64,000 nt of DNA from Frigoribacterium sp. CG_9.8 (GTDB taxonomy: Bacteria; Actinomycetota; Actinomycetes; Actinomycetales; Microbacteriaceae), in assembly GCF_015751965.1 (NCBI RefSeq), contig NZ_JADOVH010000001.1, positions 682,001 through 746,000 on the forward strand. The letters run 5' to 3'. The notes beneath the pieces were generated by a model that ran no database searches, was not told where the DNA came from, and saw nothing but the letters and a program-made list of their open reading frames with translations. Position numbers and translations under genes: made by a program. This document shows positions 58,528 through 64,000 of this stretch, piece by piece; the stretch's first letter is position 1; each line of letters starts with the position of its first letter.

Positions 58528-58579
58528 TCGGGAATATTGACCTGATCGGGAATATCGCCCTGATCGGGAATATCAGGGA
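58528..58579. repeat. 18-bp tandem repeat upstream of the mhqO-like gene
   Basis: Three units starting TCGGGAATAT (58528-58545, 58546-58563, 58564-58579), the last one shorter. They end 2 bp before the palindromic operator. Confidence 0.9.
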
Positions 58580-58581
58580 TT

Positions 58582-58599
58582 TCTATACGTTCGTATAGA
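58582..58599. promoter_or_regulatory. 18-bp palindromic operator of the mhqO-like operon
   Basis: TCTATACGTTCGTATAGA: perfect 8-bp arms with a 2-bp spacer, about 40 bp before the start. The TATAGA part may serve as the -10. Same outer arms (TCTAT/ATAGA) and length as the yceI element. Confidence 0.8.
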
Positions 58600-58640
58600 T
58601 ATCGCGCGGGAGAATCCCCGGCGATATGGGAAGGATCATC

Positions 58641-59726
58641 ATGAGCGCAGCATCAGCAGTACCAGCACAGACTTCTGGACTCCACCACGTCACCGCCATC
58701 GGTGGCGCTCCGCAGCACAATGTCGACTTCTACATCCGGGGCCTCGGTCTGCGGCTGGTGAAGAAGACGGTGAATTTTGATGACCCGGGTACCTATCACC
58801 TCTACTACGGCGACGAGGCTGGTGCACCCGGTTCGCTGATGACCTTCTTCCCGTGGACCGGCATCCGCTCGGGTCGCGTCGGTGCTGGGCAGTCGACGAC
58901 CACTGCGTTCTCCGTTCCGGCCGGCAGCCTCGGCTGGTGGAGCGACCACTTCGCAGACCTCGGCACGGCGTCGGTGATCACGACGCGCTCGTCGGATGAG
59001 GAGCGGCTTTCCCTGCGTGATCCCGACGGGCTCCAGCTCGACCTTGTTGCGTCATCTACCCAGGATCCCCGCGATCCATGGGATTCAGCGTTCGTTCCTG
59101 CCCAGTATGCGGTGCGCGGCCAGCACTCGTCCGTACTCACCGTGAGGGAGCCGGAAGGAACCGTTCGCCTGCTCACCGAGGATCTCGGGATGCACGTGGT
59201 TTCCGAGATCGGTAATCGTATCCGTGTCGCCGCCGGGGACGGTCGCCCCGGAAACATCGTCGATATCATCGCCGACCCGACCGGCGCAGATGGCCTCACT
59301 GCCGGCGGAACCGTACATCACATCGCCTTTCGGGTACCGGACGGCGAGACGCAGCGACTGTGGCGCGAGCAGCTTGTCGACCGCGGCTACGACGTGACAG
59401 CCGTGCTCGACCGGCAGTACTTCACCTCGATTTACTTTCGCGAGCCGGGAGGTGTGCTCTTCGAGATCGCGACCGACACCCCCGGATTCGAAATCGACGA
59501 GCCGCTGCTCGAACTCGGTCGTAGCCTGAAGCTCCCGCCGTGGCTCGAGCCGTCGCGCGAGCAGATTGAGCACGCTGTGGCGCCGCTCGCGTTGCCCGAG
59601 GAAAACAATCGGGAGGCTCCGGATGTCTCGAGCTCCGAGTCGAGCTCCGAGTCTGGCTCCGGGACTGTGGATGCTGCGCACCCGGTCGCCCCTCCTGCGG
59701 GCGTAACTCCACCCGATGCGCACTGA
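58641..59726 (+). CDS. mhqO: Ring-cleaving dioxygenase, MhqO-like (VOC superfamily)
   Basis: Two-domain VOC/glyoxalase-fold dioxygenase, about 361 residues, likely cleaving quinol or hydroquinone rings. Seen: SGLHHVTAIGGAPQHNVDFY (metal His), LYYGDEAGAPGSLMTFFPWTG (typical), GTVHHIAFRVPDGETQRLW (second metal His) and GVLFEIATDTPGF (Glu ligand). C-terminal 45 residues are Ser/Glu/Pro-rich and unusual. ATG 58641 has GGGAAGGATC upstream. It overlaps mhqD by 11 bp. The palindrome 40 bp upstream suggests control by a MarR-type regulator such as MhqR (inference). Confidence 0.92.
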   Translation: MSAASAVPAQTSGLHHVTAIGGAPQHNVDFYIRGLGLRLVKKTVNFDDPGTYHLYYGDEAGAPGSLMTFFPWTGIRSGRVGAGQSTTTAFSVPAGSLGWWSDHFADLGTASVITTRSSDEERLSLRDPDGLQLDLVASSTQDPRDPWDSAFVPAQYAVRGQHSSVLTVREPEGTVRLLTEDLGMHVVSEIGNRIRVAAGDGRPGNIVDIIADPTGADGLTAGGTVHHIAFRVPDGETQRLWREQLVDRGYDVTAVLDRQYFTSIYFREPGGVLFEIATDTPGFEIDEPLLELGRSLKLPPWLEPSREQIEHAVAPLALPEENNREAPDVSSSESSSESGSGTVDAAHPVAPPAGVTPPDAH

Positions 59727-60450
59727 TACCGAGCTCGCCGCCTGGCCGCACCTCTATCGGCCGGGCACCGGGCCGGTGCTGCTCATGCTGCATGGAACCG
59801 GAGGCTCGGAGATCGACATGCTCGGTCTCAGCGATGAGATCGATCCGGCTGCCGCCGTCATCGCCCCGCGCGGGCAGGTGTTGGAGGGCGGGGCACTGCG
59901 CTGGTTCCGTCGCCTGTCTGAGGGAGTCTTCGACGTCGATGACGTGGTCTTCCGTGCGGGCAGTCTCGCCGAGTTCGTCGGCTGGGCTGCCTCTGCCTAC
60001 GATCTGAGTGCTCGCAAGATTGTGGCTGCCGGTTTCTCGAACGGGGCGAACATTGCCCTGGCGACGGGCATCCTCTCCCCGGGGTTGTTCGACACGACGA
60101 TCGCGTTTTCCGGAATGTATCCGTTCGGCGCGCGAGCGATGTCGACGCATCCGGCCGGTGCACCAGTGGGGACGGCTTCGACTGGCTTGGATGTTTCGCA
60201 GGATGTGGCCGGTTCGCAGGATGTGGCCGTTTCGACCGAACTGGCAGCGCAGCGATTCGTTCTGCTGAACGGTGACTCAGACCCGATGGCTCCAGTCGTA
60301 AGCGTCGACCGGCTTGTGGCTGAGCTCACTCGCACCGGAGCGGATGTTGCCCGCCACACCCGCACCGGAGGCCACGGCATCACGTCAGACGATCTGCGAA
60401 TCGCGCGGGCTGCGTACCGCGCTGCGGCAGCTCGAGGCGGTGGCAGCTAA
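59716..60450 (+). CDS. mhqD: Carboxylesterase, MhqD-like alpha/beta hydrolase
   Basis: About 244 residues of the phospholipase/carboxylesterase branch. Seen: VLLMLHGTGGSEIDMLGLSD (oxyanion region), VVAAGFSNGANIALATGI (nucleophile GFSNG), LLNGDSDPMAPVVSVDRL (Asp) and GGHGIT (His). A repeated VSQDVAGSQDVAVSTEL segment (DNA about 60190-60240) is inserted before the Asp region and is unusual. In firmicutes MhqO and MhqD act together in quinone detoxification; the gene pair here is the same. 11-bp overlap with mhqO. Confidence 0.9.
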   Translation: MRTDTELAAWPHLYRPGTGPVLLMLHGTGGSEIDMLGLSDEIDPAAAVIAPRGQVLEGGALRWFRRLSEGVFDVDDVVFRAGSLAEFVGWAASAYDLSARKIVAAGFSNGANIALATGILSPGLFDTTIAFSGMYPFGARAMSTHPAGAPVGTASTGLDVSQDVAGSQDVAVSTELAAQRFVLLNGDSDPMAPVVSVDRLVAELTRTGADVARHTRTGGHGITSDDLRIARAAYRAAAARGGGS

Positions 60451-60823
60451 CCGCCGACGACGGGAAGGCGAATATCCGCCGGGGGTGACCCGACAACTGC
60501 GCCGAACGTTTGTCCCACGATCGTCATTTCTGGCATAGCTGGCAGCCCTGTCGCGGGTACGCCTGCGGAATGTCACGAATCGCGCTGTTAGGCCGGAAAT
60601 ATCGACTATGTCACCGTCTACGAACGCCGCCAGGAATGTTGCCGGAACCCGACCTGGTGAGAGTCAGGCGATCTGATGCACCTGCGGCTGACATGCCTAA
60701 ACCTTAATTCACCGGGGGCCCGCCCGAGCATCGCACCCAGCCGTTCGAACGGTGATAGCAGGCGGTGATCGAGTGCAGCCGCTCGGCCTGGGCTGTGGAG
60801 TACTGGGGCAACGAGGTCGTTAT
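60451..60823. other. Gene-free stretch
   Basis: No gene supported in this gap between mhqD and the convergent lipoprotein. An 88-codon minus-strand frame (60618-60884) is open but overlaps the lipoprotein and has no recognised motif. Confidence 0.5.
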
Positions 60824-61306
60824 TCAGCGAGCGAATATCGTCGGGGTGGGTGACCAGCCCGGAGAGACGATTGCGAATTGCCATCCGCCCGCCCCTCCCG
60901 CGCTTCGTACGGTGAGGATCACGCCTCCGGCGGGAATGGTCACTGGGAGTTTGAGGGTGGCTCCGCAGGCGATATCTGCGGATGCGAGCGTGCCGCCCGG
61001 TGAACGATCGTTCCCAGACTGACCAAGGCCGCTGACGGTAAGCCGCATCACCTCGACGCCCGTGCAGACCGCCAACACGTCGTGCGACCCGGCGGTCACA
61101 CTCGCCAGAGTGACCGAAGCGTTTCTGCTCTCGGCAATGAAGTCACCGCTCGCACCTCCCTGCCCCTGGGGATCGCTGAGCAAACCGCCCATGCGGTCGT
61201 GCCAGGCGCTATTGGGCGGCAGGGGGTCTGACGGTGTGCAGCCGACCATGAGCGCAGCACTCGCACCCAGAACAAGCCAGGTGAGCATCATCCGCTGATT
61301 GGGCAT
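60824..61306 (-). CDS. Small secreted lipoprotein
   Basis: About 160 residues. Signal with lipobox ALMVGC near residue 22. The mature part: TPSDPLPPNSAWHDRMGGLL, then a beta-rich domain FIAESRNASVTLASVTAGSH with a Cys pair (AVCTGVEVMRL and IACGATLKLP) and a closing PAGGVILTVRSAGG. No recognised family. Start ATG 61306 after TGGGA; the internal ATG 61291 is possible. Function unknown. Confidence 0.75.
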   Translation of the reverse strand: MPNQRMMLTWLVLGASAALMVGCTPSDPLPPNSAWHDRMGGLLSDPQGQGGASGDFIAESRNASVTLASVTAGSHDVLAVCTGVEVMRLTVSGLGQSGNDRSPGGTLASADIACGATLKLPVTIPAGGVILTVRSAGGAGGWQFAIVSPGWSPTPTIFAR

Positions 61307-61534
61307 TCCCACATGGTGCCAGTTGCGTGGCCCTCATGCCAGAGCATCTGCGGAACGTCGCTCGACTCTGGTCACCTGTACCGGTCCCAAAACAGAGAGA
61401 ACCTCGTCGGAGAAATAGACCGACCGGGATTAATTCGTCACTAAAGCGAGTTCCAGTCGGCCCCTGTGGCGGATTCAGGCAACTGTCACCTTCCGTTTAG
61501 GATCAGGCAACCTCGGCGGATCACGCTTGTCTAC

Positions 61535-61858
61535 ATGATTGCTCTTCGACTATCGATCGCTTCCGTCGATTCGCCTCTGTGGGTGAACGTCGTGAGAAAC
61601 AGGTTCGACCGGTGCACGAACGTGCGATTCTCCGACATCGAGTCGATAGTGCTAATTCCGCTCGTCGGGGCGGTGCTCCTCACAGACACCGGCGGTGCAT
61701 TGACGGTGCACGCGGTGGCTCCCGATGAAAGCACCCTTGTCTTCATCCGGGAGGCCATCACCAACGAGGTCACCGCTGCCGTGCCCGAGACAGCGAGCGG
61801 CCATCGCCTTCAACTCGAGTGGGACTACCCAGAACACATTCCTCTGCCGTTTCGCTAG
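61535..61858 (+). CDS. DUF2218-like small protein (weak match)
   Basis: About 107 residues. The pattern of two beta segments ([20 protein letters not shown]) and a helix ([20 protein letters not shown]) ending LQLEWDYP resembles DUF2218, but the usual His motif is not clear. Start ATG 61535 is preferred over a further upstream GTG. It overlaps the convergent treZ by 4 bp at its 3' end. Function unknown. Confidence 0.5.
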   Translation: MIALRLSIASVDSPLWVNVVRNRFDRCTNVRFSDIESIVLIPLVGAVLLTDTGGALTVHAVAPDESTLVFIREAITNEVTAAVPETASGHRLQLEWDYPEHIPLPFR

Positions 61859-63615
61859 CGCGCGAGGATCGCCGCCGAGCGCGCTCCGAGCAGGATCTCC
61901 GCCGAGGATGCTGCGACCGTGTTCGTCGTGGCAAGCAACACGGAACCGCCGTAGGGCAGTGCCACCGGGAAGTCGGCGAAGTTGACGACGATGCTGGTGC
62001 CCCGACCATCCGCCCCACTGCGATGCAGGGCAAACCACTGCGCCTCATCGTCGAACTCGGTCGTCAGCCGCGACATTCGTGGGTCGGTGAGATCGGGGCG
62101 GCCACGGCGCAGAGCCGCAAGCGAGCGGTAGAGCTGCAGCAGGCGGGCGTGGTCGCCCTCTGCAGGCTCATCCCAGTCGAGCTTGGATCGCGTGAAGGTC
62201 TCCGGGTCCTGCGGGTCGGGCACGATGGCCGGATCCCAGCCCACCTTCGCGAACTCTGCGATGCGTCCCACGGCTGTGGCGATGCCGAGCTCGGGTTCCG
62301 GATGAGCGGTGAAGAACTGCCACGGGGTGGAAGCGCCCCACTCCTCACCCATGAACAGCATCGGAGTGAACGGACCGGCGAGCGTGAGCACCGCTGCGAT
62401 CGCCAGTTGGTCCGCATCGAGCTGGGCCGAGAGCCGGTCACCCACAGCACGGTTGCCGATCTGGTCGTGATTCTGGTTGGCGACCACGAGCCGCCACGAC
62501 GGCATGTGTTCGATATCGATCGGATGCCCGTGGTCACGTTCGCGAAACGATGAGTAGGTGCCGTCGTGGAAGAAGCCGTGTGTCATCACTCGGGCGAGGG
62601 CATCCAACCGGGCGAAATCGGCGTAGTAGCCGGTCGTCTCGCCGGTGAGAGCGACGTGAACGGCATGGTGGAAGTCATCGCTCCACTGCGCCTGCAGGCC
62701 GTACCCACCGCTGCCACCCTCGCGGGGGGTGATCAGTTTCGGGTCGTTGAGATCGGATTCAGCGATGAGGCTGAGCGGCCGGCCGAGGAACGCGGAGAGG
62801 GCATCCGTTTGCTCGGAGAGCTCCTGGAGGAGGTGTTTCGGCGACTCGTCGACAAGGGCGTGAACCGCATCGAGGCGAAGGCCATCAACATGAAAGTCAC
62901 GAAACCAGCCCAGTGCATTTTCGATGATGTACGCCCGAACCGCCGGCTCATCCAGATTGATCGAATCACCCCACGTGTTCGACGAACCGGAACGAAGGTA
63001 CGGACCGAACCGCGGCAGGTAGTTGCCGCTCGGTCCAAGGTGGTTGTAGACGACGTCCTGGATCACGCCGAGACCGCGCGCATGTGCGGCATCCACGAAC
63101 CGTTCGTATGCCGCCGGGCCTCCGTAGGTCTCGTCGACGGTATACCAGAGCACTCCGTCGTAGCCCCAGTTGTGAGCGCCGTTGAATCCGTTGACCGGCA
63201 GTAGCTCAACGAAGGCCACCCCGATGGAGACGAGGTGGTCGAGCTTGGTGATTGCCGAATCGAGGGTGCCCTCGGGGGTGAAGGTGCCGAGGTGCAGCTC
63301 GTAGATCACACCACCGGCCAGTTGGCGACCCGTCCACCCGCTGTCGGTCCATTCGAAGTCGCTGCTGAAGATGCGGGAGAGCCCATGGACCGACTCGGGT
63401 TGGCGACGGCTGCGCGGATCCGGCAGCGGTGTCGGATCGGTGTCGATGAGGTAGCCGTAATCAGTACCCGACAGCCCCTCGGGCGCCGTCCACCAGCCAC
63501 CCGCGATCGCCGTCATCTCGTGGCGCTCGCCGTCGAGTAGCAGTGTGAGAGTGGAAGCCGTGGGTGCCCAAATATCAAAGGTCATCACTTCAGCGGTCGT
63601 CACTTCAGCGGTCAT
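61855..63615 (-). CDS. treZ: Malto-oligosyltrehalose trehalohydrolase TreZ
   Basis: Releases trehalose from malto-oligosyltrehalose made by TreY, in the cytoplasm. About 586 residues. An N-terminal CBM48-like domain ([18 protein letters not shown]) precedes the GH13 barrel with nucleophile D249 in [11 protein letters not shown], acid E286 in [11 protein letters not shown] and D384 in [14 protein letters not shown] 63615 has GAGG 7 nt upstream and overlaps treY by 11 bp; ATG 63585 is an alternative, as a GACCGCTGAAGTGA repeat lies between them. Together with GlgX it makes trehalose from glycogen. Confidence 0.96.
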   Translation of the reverse strand: MTAEVTTAEVMTFDIWAPTASTLTLLLDGERHEMTAIAGGWWTAPEGLSGTDYGYLIDTDPTPLPDPRSRRQPESVHGLSRIFSSDFEWTDSGWTGRQLAGGVIYELHLGTFTPEGTLDSAITKLDHLVSIGVAFVELLPVNGFNGAHNWGYDGVLWYTVDETYGGPAAYERFVDAAHARGLGVIQDVVYNHLGPSGNYLPRFGPYLRSGSSNTWGDSINLDEPAVRAYIIENALGWFRDFHVDGLRLDAVHALVDESPKHLLQELSEQTDALSAFLGRPLSLIAESDLNDPKLITPREGGSGGYGLQAQWSDDFHHAVHVALTGETTGYYADFARLDALARVMTHGFFHDGTYSSFRERDHGHPIDIEHMPSWRLVVANQNHDQIGNRAVGDRLSAQLDADQLAIAAVLTLAGPFTPMLFMGEEWGASTPWQFFTAHPEPELGIATAVGRIAEFAKVGWDPAIVPDPQDPETFTRSKLDWDEPAEGDHARLLQLYRSLAALRRGRPDLTDPRMSRLTTEFDDEAQWFALHRSGADGRGTSIVVNFADFPVALPYGGSVLLATTNTVAASSAEILLGARSAAILAR

Positions 63616-64000
63616 TGTGGGCCTCATCACTCGGCACCAGCAATGCCACCGGATACCGCGCAAGCAGTTCGGACAGTAGCAGTGTGTTGCTATCAAAGAT
63701 GCGACCGGTGAAGACGTCGGTGACGCGCCGCCCGGGGACGATCAGCGAGGTGTCACCCCACCCGCCGTTGCGCGCGAGTCCGATCGGAAGGCGGGTTGCG
63801 ACGGTCAGCGCGCCGCCGCGGTCAAAAGCGATGACATGTGTGGCGGCGGATCCATAGGCCGCGATCGCGGCATATCGGGTGAAGAGTCCTGGATGGTCAC
63901 GACGCAAGCGCAATGAGCGGGCGGTCACGAGCAGCTTTACGGCACCCGAGTCGTCGATCGGTGGCTGCGCTCCGGCGTCGATAGCGGCGAGGTAGAGCTG
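63605..64000 (-). CDS. treY: Malto-oligosyltrehalose synthase TreY (C-terminal part)
   Basis: 3' end of a gene that runs off the right edge. The last 131 residues are visible: [53 protein letters not shown] and [20 protein letters not shown], the standard TreY C-terminus. TreY rearranges the reducing-end alpha-1,4 bond of maltodextrins into alpha,alpha-1,1. Overlaps treZ by 11 bp. The catalytic domain is outside the window. Confidence 0.92.
   Translation of the reverse strand, partial: QLYLAAIDAGAQPPIDDSGAVKLLVTARSLRLRRDHPGLFTRYAAIAAYGSAATHVIAFDRGGALTVATRLPIGLARNGGWGDTSLIVPGRRVTDVFTGRIFDSNTLLLSELLARYPVALLVPSDEAHNDR

Noticed and set aside
60618-60884. 88-codon minus-strand frame downstream of the lipoprotein
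   Set aside because: It overlaps the lipoprotein C-terminus in another frame, has no ribosome site and no motif. Plausible-looking composition is not enough.

Overview
The window looks like an ordinary chromosomal segment of a high-GC Gram-positive actinobacterium, most likely a member of the Microbacteriaceae. The reasons are the GC-rich coding sequence with frequent GTG starts, the recurrent GGATGC/GCATCC hexamer, the gatCAB indirect tRNA amidation genes, CarD, the FurA-KatG pair, TreY/TreZ, and actinobacterial families such as DUF3097, DUF3054, DUF1023 (alpha/beta hydrolase fold), MpaB-type oxygenase and FBP-type zinc finger. Species assignment is not possible from sequence reading alone. 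I see no rRNA, tRNA, CRISPR array, prophage or intact insertion sequence.

Layout. 0-16 kb is mainly housekeeping: YbaK tRNA editing protein and GlgX (minus strand), then cysteine desulfurase, a lipoprotein, MnmA, LigA, an alpha/beta hydrolase, GatC-GatA, a CGNR regulator, an EamA permease and GatB. 14.8-24 kb holds a serine hydrolase, a NYN-LOTUS putative nuclease, a MATE exporter, a flavin disulfide oxidoreductase, a quinone reductase, an aldo/keto reductase, a wrecked patatin gene and a glycine-rich protein. 24-28 kb is a four-gene osmoprotectant ABC importer operon with a terminator-like hairpin in its leader. 28-39.7 kb is more variable: a frameshifted glycosyltransferase-52-like gene, a sugar porter, an SDR, CarD, a truncated ArsR next to an MFS exporter, a serine recombinase remnant, repeats resembling insertion sequence ends, small lipoproteins and an acyl-CoA ligase. 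39.8-42.6 kb is fur-katG. 42.7-51.9 kb holds an XRE/MmyB-like regulator, several very small membrane or basic proteins, a methyltransferase with an internal Gln-Thr repeat, DUF3097, Dps, an MFS exporter and an aldo/keto reductase. 52-61.9 kb holds a DinB-fold protein, a thioesterase, a CDF metal exporter, YceI, an M23 peptidase, an MpaB-type oxygenase, Pol IV, an MhqO/MhqD-like quinone-detoxification operon and two small proteins. The right end is treZ and the 3' end of treY.

How the genes work together. GlgX at the left end and TreY/TreZ at the right both act on alpha-glucans, giving a route from glycogen to trehalose. With the betaine-type importer this suggests investment in osmotic or cold stress protection. 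Fur-KatG, Dps, the quinone reductases and MhqOD form a redox-stress layer.

The most interesting structure is regulatory. About fifteen genes have a TANNNT hexamer exactly 6-7 nt before the start codon, which fits leaderless transcription. Two distant genes (yceI and the mhqO-like gene) carry nearly the same 18-bp palindrome. An 8-bp tandem repeat directly abuts the -10 of a regulator gene. Several other short tandem repeats of 6 to 18 bp are scattered through the window.
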